Assembly (NCBI GenBank): GCA_963825645.1
Contig: CAWGTT010000004.1
Span: forward strand, 62,001-126,000
Length of the DNA stretch: 64,000 nt
From: JADJPO01 sp963825645
Lineage (GTDB): Bacteria > Actinomycetota > Actinomycetes > Actinomycetales > Kineosporiaceae
Direction: 5' to 3'
Below, one piece after another: positions 45,021 to 54,730 of the stretch. The notes under the pieces were generated by a model that saw only the letters and a list, made by a program, of their open reading frames with translations, ran no database searches and was not told where the DNA came from. The stretch's first letter is position 1, and the number at the start of each line of letters is the position of its first letter. The translations under genes were made by a program, and so were the position numbers.

Positions 45021-46451
45021 ATGAAGGTCTTCGTGTCGTCAACGTCCCGCGACCTGGCTGACCATCGGGCGGCCGCGATCCGTGCGCTGCGTCGCCTCGG
45101 CCACGAGGTGGTCGCGATGGAGGAGTTCACCGCCGCGCCCGCGTTCCCCCTCGATCGGGTGCTCCGGTTGGTCCGCGAGTCGGACGCTTACGTGGTGATC
45201 GTGGCCTGGCGGTATGGCTTCGTCCCGGACGCGAGTCGGGCCGCCGGGCTGCCGGAGGTTCCTGAGGGCCGGGAGGCCGACCAGATCTCGATCACCGAGT
45301 GGGAGTATCTGGCGGCCCGGGAGTATCCGGGCGGTGAGAACCGGGTGCGGCCGGGGCAGGAGAGGGAGCCGTCTGAGCGGCCGATCCTGCCGTTCATCCT
45401 GGCCGAGAGCGCGCCGTGGCCGCCGCAGGAGATGGATGGGTTCAACCCCCACGCCACCGGGGACCCGGGCTCCCTTGATCGGATCCGGGCCTTCCGGGCC
45501 ACCCTCACCTCCGACCACGTGGTCTCGTTCTTCAGCCGCCCTGAGGACCTCGAGGCGTTGGTCAGCGCGGCCATCACCTCCGCCCGGCTGTCCCGGGGGG
45601 TGCAGATCAACCGGATCCGGGTCGGCGACCCGGTTCAGGGAGGTTTGACGACGCCGGACTCCGATTATGCCGGTGGACTCATCGACGTGGTCGGCCGGTC
45701 GGGCACCGACAGCGTGGTGACGATCGACATTGCCACCGCCTGGTGGTCCACTCGGCTGTACCTGCTCGCCTTCCTGCTCGACCGGCTGACCGGGGTCCGG
45801 CGCATCCTCGTGGTCGATAACGGAACGTTCGTCGGTCTGCTGCCGCTGGGCGCCATCGTGCGGTTTGTCCCCTCGATCCACGAGCCGGCGACCAGGTTCG
45901 AGGCGGCCGCCACCGCCCGGCTGGACTCCGAGCCAGACGTGACGCGGGAGGCCCAGGCACTGATCGCGCTGTTCCAGTCCTGTTTTGCGACCGATCCGCA
46001 TGAACCGGACCCGGGTGGCCAACCCGGCGCGGCAAAGCAGGGGCCGGCCAGTCGCGGAGCCGGGCGCCGCTCCCGCGCGACAACCTCTGTGGCGCCGCCG
46101 GACCCAGAGACGACGATGGACCAAGAAACCCGGGCACGGTCGGCGGAGCACGCCGAGAAGCTGGACGTCACCGGCCGCAACCTGTCCCGATGGTTCCAGG
46201 ACTCGATCATCACCAGCCCGATTCGCGTGGACAGTATCGACAGGCTGCTCCCGATCGACCTGGTCCGGATCTTCGACTACCCCGGTGACTTCGTTCCGGT
46301 GATCACTCGACGCGGCGACGACGCCGGCGGGACGGGTTCCACGTCGACAGAGCAGGAGCGTACGCACGTCATCGACAAGCCCGCGCTCAGCCTGCAACTC
46401 GCCCAGGCTTACGTCTCCGACCTCGTCAAAGAGGCAACTGGGTCGCCATGA
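45021..46451 (+). CDS. DUF4062-domain protein
   Basis: A 476-residue protein. The N-terminal domain (about residues 1-100) begins MKVFVSSTSRDLADHRAAAI, with RRLGHEVVAMEEF, DAYVVIVAWRYGFVP and SITEWEYLAAR, the DUF4062 signature (a Rossmann-like, TIR-related fold often fused to STAND ATPases). The remaining part has no ATPase motif and ends with a helical region (DSIDRLLPIDLVRIFDYP) after a disordered linker near 330-365. DUF4062 proteins occur in signalling and suspected defence loci; the role here is an inference. ATG 45021 preferred to an in-frame upstream start. Confidence 0.75.
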   Translation: MKVFVSSTSRDLADHRAAAIRALRRLGHEVVAMEEFTAAPAFPLDRVLRLVRESDAYVVIVAWRYGFVPDASRAAGLPEVPEGREADQISITEWEYLAAREYPGGENRVRPGQEREPSERPILPFILAESAPWPPQEMDGFNPHATGDPGSLDRIRAFRATLTSDHVVSFFSRPEDLEALVSAAITSARLSRGVQINRIRVGDPVQGGLTTPDSDYAGGLIDVVGRSGTDSVVTIDIATAWWSTRLYLLAFLLDRLTGVRRILVVDNGTFVGLLPLGAIVRFVPSIHEPATRFEAAATARLDSEPDVTREAQALIALFQSCFATDPHEPDPGGQPGAAKQGPASRGAGRRSRATTSVAPPDPETTMDQETRARSAEHAEKLDVTGRNLSRWFQDSIITSPIRVDSIDRLLPIDLVRIFDYPGDFVPVITRRGDDAGGTGSTSTEQERTHVIDKPALSLQLAQAYVSDLVKEATGSP

Positions 46452-46739
46452 TCCCAGGCAATAGCCCGTCGCAGACCCCCCACATCGACCGGCGCGGGCG
46501 TCGTGCATCGGTAGTGCAGGCCACACGACTCTGCCGAGTGAGCGCAAGATTGCCTTCGGCGACTATTGGCGGCGTGCGCTTGGGCCTTGGCCAGAAGTGC
46601 CAGGGTATAGTCGTCCAAGGCTATGAGAATACTGGTGGCCAGCGCCGATCAGATTCTGAGACAGCTGCTGCTCGGGCGCGAGTTCACGACCTGTTGATTC
46701 CTTACGTGACGCCAAGTGGGGCGGATTGGGGGACGTGGC
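46452..46739. other. Intergenic region
   Basis: About 290 bp between the DUF4062 gene and the GIY-YIG-like gene; base composition drops sharply in its right half. No gene seen. Confidence 0.4.
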
Positions 46740-47852
46740 ATGGCTGGCAGCCTTTTGTGGGAAGTCGATCCTGTCCATACGCTCCAACAGAGATACGAGA
46801 TTGAAGAATACCGCGCCCTCTTCCAAACGTGCCGTTTCTACATTGCTAGCTGCAGGCCAACGGTGGAACTCTCCCATGTGGAACAGAATCGCCTCTCGCC
46901 TGGGCTGTTGCGCTTCACACTACGCAGCACTACTTGGGAAGGCGAGGATCTTGAGGAACAAGTTGAGTGCGATCTGGGACTAGTCTTCTCGGAAGCATCC
47001 GGGAGTGGCGAACAACTCCAGGCAGTGTGGGTCGACGCCCCAGACGACAGGACCTACGTGACAATCTCACTGCTCGTCAGCGGGCAACTAAACAAACTGC
47101 ACACTGACGCATGGACACTGGCGTCAGTGCTATGCGAAGACATTGAGTTCTCGCTCCAAAAGGTACTCTATGTAGGGCAAACATTCGGCCGGGAAGGCCA
47201 CCGGCATGTTCTTGAACGCGTTTCGGAACACAAGAAGATCCAGCACATATATGCGGACCATCTCACCACCTCCATGGACGTGTTCCTCACGCCATGCGAG
47301 GTGTCGAGTTCGCAGCTCGTCAGTGACGATGATTTCGATCTAGAGTCAGACCTTCAGGACGACGGCAGTGTAAATATCGATTTCGAGTCAGTCCTCAAAC
47401 TGTCTGGACTAACAGGGGAGGGCCTGCCAAAGGTGACCATCGACCTAATCGAACATAGCTTGATCGCCTACTTCACACCCGAATACAACGAGAAGCTACT
47501 GCGATGGCATCCGGCCCGGCCAACCAACTCGATGCGAGTGATGCAACGCGCGGGTATACGCTCGACAAGGATGGTTTTCGGTGGGAGTGCTGGCATCGCT
47601 CGGTTCTTCTCCCCATCAGTGGCACCTCATCGAATGCATGTTTCGACTTTCTGTCTTCCCCCAAAGCCGAAGTACCCGGCCCTCGCCGTACGCACGCATA
47701 AGGATGGCCTCATTATGGGGAGACTCGATCAAGCGCTTGCTGAGCAAAGAGAGACACGGAACGGGCGAGCAACCATCTTGGGGCGGCTCCTGATGGCGGA
47801 TCCTCCAGTCATGCCCCCACGCCCGGCAGGACCAGGTGGCGGAGGTCGCTGA
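46740..47852 (+). CDS. GIY-YIG-like nuclease-related protein
   Basis: A 370-residue protein with clearly less GC-rich codon use than its neighbours. KVLYVGQTFGREGHRHVLER followed by VSEHKKIQHIYADH (about residues 140-175) resembles the GIY-YIG core (Y-x-G-Q, then R and H), flanked by beta-rich sequence of unknown kind. From about 47515 the translation becomes less plausible while another frame reads GYTLDKDGFRWECWHRS, so a late frameshift is possible. Start at ATG 46740. It follows the DUF4062 gene on the same strand. Probably horizontally acquired; an anti-phage role is only a guess. Confidence 0.6.
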   Translation: MAGSLLWEVDPVHTLQQRYEIEEYRALFQTCRFYIASCRPTVELSHVEQNRLSPGLLRFTLRSTTWEGEDLEEQVECDLGLVFSEASGSGEQLQAVWVDAPDDRTYVTISLLVSGQLNKLHTDAWTLASVLCEDIEFSLQKVLYVGQTFGREGHRHVLERVSEHKKIQHIYADHLTTSMDVFLTPCEVSSSQLVSDDDFDLESDLQDDGSVNIDFESVLKLSGLTGEGLPKVTIDLIEHSLIAYFTPEYNEKLLRWHPARPTNSMRVMQRAGIRSTRMVFGGSAGIARFFSPSVAPHRMHVSTFCLPPKPKYPALAVRTHKDGLIMGRLDQALAEQRETRNGRATILGRLLMADPPVMPPRPAGPGGGGR

Positions 47853-48585
47853 ATTCCTTGTTGCCTCAGGGCGAATTGGGAACTGGACGATGTTCGGAGA
47901 TCGTGGACCGTCTACAGCAGTATCTGTCAGCTCGGATTAGGTGGAACGTCATGAATACGCCATGAACAGAAAGCTGTGCGGCAACTCCGGCAACCTCCAC
48001 GTGCTTGTCCGTCGCAGCTGAGTTGGGACTCATCCCACTCAACATTCGTCGATGCCTAACCGAACGGCGCTCGGCGGGTTATTGAACAACTCGGACCGGG
48101 GCGTCCTGGCCGATCAAACGCACGCTCTTGCCGCTGTGCGGGCGGCTACGCTCCCCCGTTCGTGGCCGTGCGCTGAGCGCACCCGCTGGCGGTGGCCTTG
48201 TCGAGGCAGTCTCCGAGATCACTTTCGGTCGCGAGGCACAAGACCGGTTCCTGTTCAGCGGGACAGTCGAACTCTTCGAGGACCTAGGCTCCGCTCTGCG
48301 GCCATACGCTCATCAGCGTAAGGCGTTGTGTCTTCTTGATCTTGTTCTTGGGCCGGGTTGATCGGTGCCTCGTCCGTCGGCCGGTCCCTGCATAGCGGTG
48401 TCGGCTGGTCCCTGCATAGCGGTAACGGGGGTGGTCCCGGCAGCGTGTAATTGGGTTGGTCAGACGACGGGCGGGGCTGCCCATTATGAGCGAGGAGGTG
48501 AGCGTAGTCCCTCGATGCCGCTCGGGGCGCGCCCCGACTGTCAGCTCGGGTGAGAACGACTACCGTGAGGACTGCGGGTGGGTGC
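47853..48585. other. Gene-poor stretch with degenerate repeats
   Basis: No confident gene in about 730 bp. Diverged hairpin-repeat units lie at about 48118-48160 (TTGCCGCTGTGCGGGCGGC) and 48290-48315 (CTCTGCGGCCATACGCTCAT). Between them the plus strand reads VEAVSEITFGREAQDRF, then LFSGTVELFEDLGSALRPYA, a protein-like fragment running into the second unit. A 17-bp sequence GGTCCCTGCATAGCGGT occurs twice at 48378-48422. Confidence 0.45.
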
Positions 48586-48768
48586 TCAGGCCGCGGTTGA
48601 GGCCGCCGCCGAGCCTCGGGTGCCGCCGGCGGCGATCGCGGGGTCCCACCGTCTGCCCATGGTGACCACGGCGTGCAGTTGCCGCAGGATCGCTGAGGCG
48701 ATCATGGCCTGGGTCGGAGTCAGGTTGTTGCCGTCCCTGGTGAGAGCACCTCCAGTTGATCACTACGC
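48586..48768 (-). pseudogene. Transposase-like C-terminal fragment
   Basis: On the minus strand a frame reads GALTRDGNNLTPTQAMIASA, then ILRQLHAVVTMGRRWDPAIAA and ends in alanines. It looks like the C-terminal piece of an actinobacterial transposase, perhaps IS110-related, but the family is uncertain and no other part of the element is present. Confidence 0.35.
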
Positions 48769-49067
48769 CACGCTCATCAAATCACCGGGCTGGCCAACAC
48801 GTCGTAGAACGCGGTTGGCTTTCCTTGGGGAGAGCCGGTGCCGCCGGCCGGAGCCTCGGTGGTAAGGGGCAGGGCGGGTTCTTGGGCGATCTTCACAGAC
48901 TGACGATCAGCTCGTACTCGGGGATACGCTTCGCCGTGCAGGTCGGGGCGATGGGGTACGCCGCGCCGATTTTCAGGACGTTCTCTTGCCCCCACGTCAA
49001 TGGCCTGAATGCCAATGATAGAATGAGTCACAGGTCGGAATCGATTCGGTGGCCGTTGGGGGGCGCC

Positions 49068-49613
49068 ATGCACTGGGTGACTAACGGGAATTGGCCGCAT
49101 ATCTACAACGAAGAAGGGGGTTCCGCCGACCGACGCAAGAGTGGTCAATGCCGCTCTATTGTCGTTCCTGTATGTGGGGTCCGACAAGTCTGGAGACTTC
49201 TCCTTGTGGCGACGGTACTGGTGATCACGACAGCCGCAAGTTGCGATGGCCCCGTCCTGGATGCTCCTTCGACTGGGACGTCGGATTTGGAGTCGGGCTC
49301 GTCGACGTCGAGCAGCCAGTCCCAATCTCAAACCGCCATCCATACGTTAGTTTCGACGTCCACGGTGACGTCGTCCACACGTTGGCCGACGCAAGCGGGC
49401 CCTAGCCACATCGTGGTTCCTCCAGTCGTGCCATCCGAGGAGAGCGCTAACGCGGAGCCATCCGGTCCCAGACGTTGTGGCATGCCTGGTGTCACATGCA
49501 CGACACCGCCGCCGCCTCTAAGCCAGCCTTGCGGTATTCCCGGCGCTGACTGCACTCCGACCCCCGGGACTGGTCCGAGCGGCCCCATTGGCCTCGATTT
49601 TTCGCCGCGGTGA
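49068..49613 (+). CDS. Predicted lipoprotein
   Basis: A 181-residue protein. A hydrophobic stretch WRLLLVATVLVITTAASC (about residues 38-55) ends in a lipobox-like TAASC, after which a Ser/Thr-rich linker and a proline- and cysteine-containing tail (PRRCGMPGVTCTTPPPP, SQPCGIPGADCTPTP) follow. The repeated C-G-(M/I)-P-G-x-x-C-T motif suggests two small disulfide loops. The ATG at 49068 leaves a long polar N-region before the signal. AT-richer than the core genes. Function unknown. Confidence 0.55.
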   Translation: MHWVTNGNWPHIYNEEGGSADRRKSGQCRSIVVPVCGVRQVWRLLLVATVLVITTAASCDGPVLDAPSTGTSDLESGSSTSSSQSQSQTAIHTLVSTSTVTSSTRWPTQAGPSHIVVPPVVPSEESANAEPSGPRRCGMPGVTCTTPPPPLSQPCGIPGADCTPTPGTGPSGPIGLDFSPR

Positions 49614-49785
49614 CGTCGTTCCCTTGTCTGATGGGTTGACGCCGAGTTGATCTTGTGGGTGGCGTGTGGGTAGGCGGGGGTGCCGGCGGTCGCGCCGGGC
49701 GCCGGTTCCACGGGCCGGTCGTGGGTCTCCTTCCTGGGTCGACGGGGCGGCTGGGCCGCGGGTCAGGTCGGGGCGGGCAGGGCCA

Positions 49786-51195
49786 TCACGCGGGTGAAGG
49801 CGGTGGCAGGTCGTCGGCCCAGGGCCAGTCGGGGTCGATGTTCAGCCAGCGGTGGCGTTGGCCTCGGGTGATCCGGGCGGCGGTGTGCAGCAGCCGGTAG
49901 CGCAGGGTCTTCGGTTCGGCCTTGGCCAGCTCGCCGGTCAGGGTGAGGTGGCGAGCCAGGCGAGCAGGTCGACGGCGAGGGCGACGACCTGGCACCAGGC
50001 CTCGTTGATGCCCCACGACTTCGACGGGAGCCGGCGTAGCCCAGTGGCTTTCGCGGTGCGGACGCCGTCCTCGACGCGGGCGTGGACACGGTGGCGGGCC
50101 TCGAGGCGTTGCAGCTGCCCGGTGGGTGTTGGTGGCGAGGACCTGGTAGCGGTAGCCGTCGTGGGCTTCGAACAGGGAGACCTGCATCCCGACCGGGATG
50201 GGTTCACGGCGGACGATGACCCGCAGATCCTCCGGCCAGGTGGCGAGCTGGTCGATGACCTGGCCGTCGGCGCCGACGGAGTGCGCGGAGCAGGCCGGTC
50301 AGTTCGGCGACGTGCGGCGTCGTCGCGGGCCTCGCCGTCGGCGTCCAGGGCCGGCTCCCACGCGGTCTGCGGGAGGCGACTGATCGCGGTCCGGGCCCGG
50401 TCGTCGAGGTCGAACCCGACGGAGTAGTGGACGCGGTGGGCGTGGCGGGCGTTCAGCGCGGTGATGTGGTCGACGATCTCGTGGCCGGCGCCGGCGCCGT
50501 CGATGGTGACCAGCAGGTCCCGCCGGTACGGGGCGGGGATCTGCCCGATCGCGGCGTCCAGGACCTGCACGTGGTCGGCGCCGGTGTTGCGAGCCGGCGT
50601 TGCCCTCGCGGCAGCTGACCACCAGCAGCTCCCCGGTGTTGTCGCACGTCGCCAGGAGCGGGTGGTGGCCGTAGGTCCCCTTCAGCGTCCCTCGGGCGCC
50701 GGCCTTGTCGCAGTGGGCGATCACGATCGAGGCGTCCAGACGGATCACGACCGTCTTGCCGAGATCGCCGTAACACGTTGCCGCGGCCGGGATCTGCCCG
50801 TGCCGGGCGACGATCTGCCGCCACACGTGGGCCCGGGTCTTCGCCCGGGCCCGGTCGATCCGGCCCAGCTGCAGCCCGTCGATCTCGTCCAGACACCGCC
50901 ACGCCGTCGACGTGGACGCCACGTGCCCGAACAAGCCCGCCCTGGTCCCGCAAGCGCGCGCAGGTCATCGATCGCGGTCGCGCCGTCGGCGACCGCCACC
51001 GCCAGGTCGGCCAGCACCCGGCCCCGGTCGATGTCCGGGCAGAAGCCCCGCACCTGCAACGCCTTCGACAGCCGGTCGGTCAACCCGACCCGATCCCCCA
51101 GCAGCCGCAGCAGTCGCCGACCCGACATGGGAGACCACGCCCTTGCCCGCCACCCGCACCCGCAGATCGCGGGCCCATCCCGTACGCTTGGACAC
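49786..51195 (-). pseudogene. IS1380-family transposase, multiply frameshifted
   Basis: Reading across frames from the GTG at 51195 gives an IS1380-type transposase: SKRTGWARDLRVRVAGKGVV, LTDRLSKALQVRGFCPDID, ASTSTAWRCLDEID, VVIRLDASIVIAHCDKAGA, LLVTIDGAGAGHEIVDHI, ALARHLTLTGELAKAEPK-like and a final RWLNIDPDWPWADDLPPP. At least four frameshifts separate these blocks, so the element is dead. Near its 5' side GAAAAGGTGC (about 51197) and GGGCACCTTTTC (about 51258) form an inverted pair. I could not place the outer ends. Confidence 0.82.
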
Positions 51196-52271
51196 TGAAA
51201 AGGTGCACCTCTCTCTGCGGTCCTGGACTCTCGACAAGTCCCATTATCGCAGGTCAGGGGCACCTTTTCACGTAGTTCGATCAACCTATCCGGGCACTCT
51301 CATGAATAGCCGAGGTTGGAGGCACCGGGTCGACAACGGACACGCCGCTTGGCGTCCATGCGCCAGAGTAGGAGGTCGACGTGACGGTAGTTGGGTCTGG
51401 GGTGAGTCCCACGGGATGCAGACACCGGCCTCACTCGGAGCGCGCCAGCCACAGGTGCTGGAAAGGCCAGGCGTGCTGGAGTCATGAGGGTGGCTGAGAA
51501 GACCTCGGGGTTGTCGGAGCTGCTGTTGAAATGGGCCGAGGTCGCAGCGGTTCCTGTAACGATTGTCTCATCACTTCTTGTATATACGAGTTGGGTGAGA
51601 ACAAGATCCTTCTACGGGTACTTCGGTCTGGACTCAGAACTGCTACAGCTTTCGGTTACGGACTACCTCTTGAGGAGCGTTGACGGAACCTTCGGTATAC
51701 TCGCTCAAATACTCCTCGTCGCTGTGACCCTCCTGGCCCTTGCGTTGATCATACCCAAGGTCGAGCAGGCACTCGATTCTCTCTGGAGAAAGAGAATAAG
51801 GACGGTCTTGCCGATTGCGGTTACTGCCCTGTTCATCGTAGGAGTTCTGATCTCAGTGGGGATCATCGGGACTTGGGGAAAACCCGAGATTGCCCCCTAC
51901 TTACTGGGGCTGGGTGCCTTCGGGATTCTTCGATCCAACGTCTTGTCCGCCCAGAATTCGCCAGGTAGCACGAAGCTTGCCTCTGCCACCTTGTACGCTG
52001 CGATCGCGCTTTCTGTGATTTGGTCGGCTACCCTATACGCGCAGGCCATAGGGCAGGATAATGCTAAGAGCACGGAGCGCTCGTTGAACACGAGACCACG
52101 CGTGACCATCTTCAGCCCTGAACACTTGGACATTCCTGGCTCACTCGTTAGCTCACAAGCCATAGCGGGCCCCGACGGCCACACCTACTACCGCTATTCA
52201 GGGATGCGACTGTTCGACTACTCCAATGGAAGATGGTTTCTGGTAACAGGTGTCTATTCGGAAAACTACAG

Positions 52272-53837
52272 GTAGCTATTCAGGTGCCCGTCAGGCTGGG
52301 GCCGTTGGTGGGGTGAGGGTGGTGGGGATCCATGGGCCGTCGCCGTTGTAGAGGCGGTGTAGGGCTTGGAATCGGGTGAGGCCCCAGTGGGCGGCGGTGG
52401 ATAGGTAGGACTGGACGACGGCGAAGTCGGCGAGTCCTTGCAGGGTTCGCCAGCAGCCGCCTGATGATCTTTGTTGGACTTTCACGGGGCGGATCTGCCT
52501 TTCGGCCGAGTTGTTGGTGAACCCGACGGCGAGGTTGGTGGTGAATCGCAGGATGACCTCGCGGTGGGTCTCGAAACGGGTGGCGAGGGTGCGGGCGTGC
52601 CCGGCCAAGACGGTGGTGTCGGTGGCGGGGTTGTCGGTGCGGGCCCGGGCCAGGGCGCCGGTGTAGAGCCGGTCGATGATGCGAAGTTCCTTGTCGGACA
52701 GTGCCTCGCGTCCTGCGGCGCGGGCTGCGGAGGCGATCCGGTGGGCCTCGGTGAGGGTGTCGGCCATCGCCTTGGCCCACAGCTGCCCGCCCGGGTCGGC
52801 CTCGTGGATCCCCCGCAGGTCACGAAGGAGGTGGGCACCGCACCAGGCGTGCAGCACGTCCTTGAGATGGGCGTACCCGGCGTACCCGTCCCGGACCAGC
52901 ACCTGCTCGGCGCCCAGTTCGGTCAGGACCCCGCCGGCGTCGATGGCGTCGGCGGAGCGGTTGCCGGTGTGCAGCAACGTCAGATGGTCGGTGCAGGCCA
53001 CGTGCACGTACGCGGTCGCGCCGTCGGCGCGGGCGAAGGTCTCGTCGGCGTGCACCACCGGCGCGGACGCCAGCAGCCGCTTGACGGCCTCGATGAACCC
53101 GCCCTCACGGATCAGGCGGGCGGCTCGACCGCGCACAGACGCAGCGAACCCGGTCGAGACGGCCATCCCGAGCAGTTCCATCACCAGCACCGTGGAACGG
53201 TGCACCGGCACGTGATGACCGACCACCACGTCGGCGACAACCGTGGTGATCTCGGGCCCGTACTGGACCGGAGCCGTTACCCCGGCCGGGAACTCACCCG
53301 TCACGTTCGCCCGACAACCGGGGCAGCACTTGACGTCGGCGGCGTACTCGGTCACCACCGGATCCGGGATCGGCGGCAAGTCGTGCACCTGGCGGCGGCG
53401 CACCGCCGCCACCGGCTCCTCAACCAGCGACGTCCCACACGAACAGGCCGCCGGCGCCGGGATCCCGATCCGGTCGTCCGGGTCCTCGACCAGCCGCAAC
53501 GTCGTCCCGGGATCCCCGGGCTGCTTGCCCGGCCTACGACCCGACGACTTCCGCGAGGACCCGCCGCGCGGGCGACGGTCAGGCCCGTCCGACGAGGGCG
53601 GCTTCGAGGACGTCGAGGAGTCCTTGCCCAGTTTCAGCACCAGCTCCTGCACCTGCGCAGTCAGCTCCGCGACCTGCACCAACAACGCATCGATCCGGGC
53701 GTCCTTGGCCGCGAGCATCGCAAGCAACTCCTCGCGCGACACACCCTCCGGCTCCGACACCCCGGAATCCAAACATGATCACGCCGCCAACATCAGCAAC
53801 CCGACACCCCAGGCGTGTCGCCCACCTGAACAGCTAC
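52272..53837 (-). mobile_element. IS66-family insertion sequence, copy 2
   Basis: A 1566-bp element, the same length as copy 1 and in opposite orientation. The ends are GTAGCTATTCAGGTG and the inverse of GTAGCTGTTCAGGTG. It is flanked by the exact 8-bp duplication AACTACAG at 52264-52271 and 53838-53845. It differs from copy 1 at only a few bases in the parts I compared. Confidence 0.96.
52291..53772 (-). CDS. tnpC: IS66-family transposase (TnpC type)
   Basis: Same 493-residue protein as the copy at 12919-14400, with the same N-terminal coiled coil, Cys-rich segment and catalytic blocks VVHADET, LVRDGYAGY and NNSAERQIRP. Differences seen between the two genes are synonymous. The intact frame and fresh target duplication suggest a recently active element. 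Confidence 0.95.
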   Translation of the reverse strand: MDSGVSEPEGVSREELLAMLAAKDARIDALLVQVAELTAQVQELVLKLGKDSSTSSKPPSSDGPDRRPRGGSSRKSSGRRPGKQPGDPGTTLRLVEDPDDRIGIPAPAACSCGTSLVEEPVAAVRRRQVHDLPPIPDPVVTEYAADVKCCPGCRANVTGEFPAGVTAPVQYGPEITTVVADVVVGHHVPVHRSTVLVMELLGMAVSTGFAASVRGRAARLIREGGFIEAVKRLLASAPVVHADETFARADGATAYVHVACTDHLTLLHTGNRSADAIDAGGVLTELGAEQVLVRDGYAGYAHLKDVLHAWCGAHLLRDLRGIHEADPGGQLWAKAMADTLTEAHRIASAARAAGREALSDKELRIIDRLYTGALARARTDNPATDTTVLAGHARTLATRFETHREVILRFTTNLAVGFTNNSAERQIRPVKVQQRSSGGCWRTLQGLADFAVVQSYLSTAAHWGLTRFQALHRLYNGDGPWIPTTLTPPTAPA

Positions 53838-53930
53838 AACTACAGGCCTGCGATCGTTATCATCAAGGACGCGGACCCCATCCGCGTGGAAATCGCCAAC
53901 CCGGCTGAACAATAGCCAAGGGCTCATACA

Positions 53931-53985
53931 CTCGTGCCGCCGAGCGCGCTCATCTATGCCGCGTTCAGCGCGGCCGTCCGCTCGT
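53931..53985 (+). repeat. Hairpin-repeat units L
   Basis: CACTCGTGCCGCCGAGCGCG and then GCTCATCTAT followed by GCCGCG-TTCAG-CGCGGC and CGTCCGCTCGT. Two diverged units in the common orientation, just after the IS66-split gene. Confidence 0.75.
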
Positions 53986-54167
53986 AATCCCGTATGCGCG
54001 GGGCCTTTGCGCAGCCACGGACGGGGTGGCCACGCTCGCTCGACGCTGTCCACGGCAGGACCGCTTCTCCCGCGACGCAATCGGCGAGGGATGCACCGCG
54101 CCCCTCTGATGCAACCTGGGTGTCTCGGCTAGCCTGCCGTGAGGGAACGCGTACAGGGAGGCGGTTC

Positions 54168-54641
54168 ATGAGCGCACCAGGTCAGCCCGTCTACGTGCCT
54201 GCTGGTGAGGGGGAGACGGTGTTCCTCGTCGGCGATACGTACACGACACTGCTGCCCGGCACGTCCACCGGCGGTGTCTTCACTCTGCTCGAGGCGCTCG
54301 TGCTGCCCCAGGGGGGTCCGCCTCCGCACTGTCATCACCGCGAGGAAGAGACGTTCTACCTACTCGAGGGTCGGATGGTCTTCGTGGTTGACGGCCGGGA
54401 GTACCAGGCTGAGCCGGGGGCCACGATCTACGTCCCGCGGGACGCCGTCCATAGCTATAGCAACGTCGGCGATGGCCCGGCGAAAATGCTGTTCATGTAC
54501 TCGCCGGCCGGGATGGACGGCATGTTTCCGGAACTCGGCAAGCCCGGGCGCCGCGGGGTCGTTGGGCCGCCCCTCGACCCGACCGAGATCGCGGCCATGG
54601 CCGGCGTGGCCGACAAGCATGGGTTCACGATTATCGAGTAA
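54168..54641 (+). CDS. Cupin-domain protein
   Basis: A 157-residue single-domain cupin. PPPHCHHREEETFYLLEGRM is cupin motif 1 with the metal-binding histidines and glutamate, and PRDAVHSYSNVGD motif 2 with the third histidine. The ATG at 54168 has a GGGAGG site. Small cupins of this type include quercetinase-like and isomerase-like proteins; the substrate cannot be told. Followed directly by repeat array M. Confidence 0.9.
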   Translation: MSAPGQPVYVPAGEGETVFLVGDTYTTLLPGTSTGGVFTLLEALVLPQGGPPPHCHHREEETFYLLEGRMVFVVDGREYQAEPGATIYVPRDAVHSYSNVGDGPAKMLFMYSPAGMDGMFPELGKPGRRGVVGPPLDPTEIAAMAGVADKHGFTIIE

Positions 54642-54730
54642 GGCCCATGGCCCACCCGCCATGCGTCGCGCGGAGTGCGCGTGCGTTCAGGCGACGCGGT
54701 CTGCGTACACCCGAAGGGAGCCGGAACACG

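Larger units (their letters stand above)
51484..53915 (+). pseudogene. Membrane protein gene with 3' end split by IS66
   Basis: The main part (51484-52271) encodes about 262 residues with four or so membrane helices (VPVTIVSSLLVYTSWVRTRS, ILLVAVTLLALALII, VLPIAVTALFIVGVLISVG) and a soluble C-terminal domain that currently ends SENYR. After the IS66 copy and its duplicated 8 bp the frame continues at 53846 as PAIVIIKDADPIRVEIANPA, EQ and TAG. Removing the element restores 285 codons without change of frame. The current truncated product loses only 22 residues and may still be made. AT-richer than flanking genes; family unknown. Confidence 0.88.
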
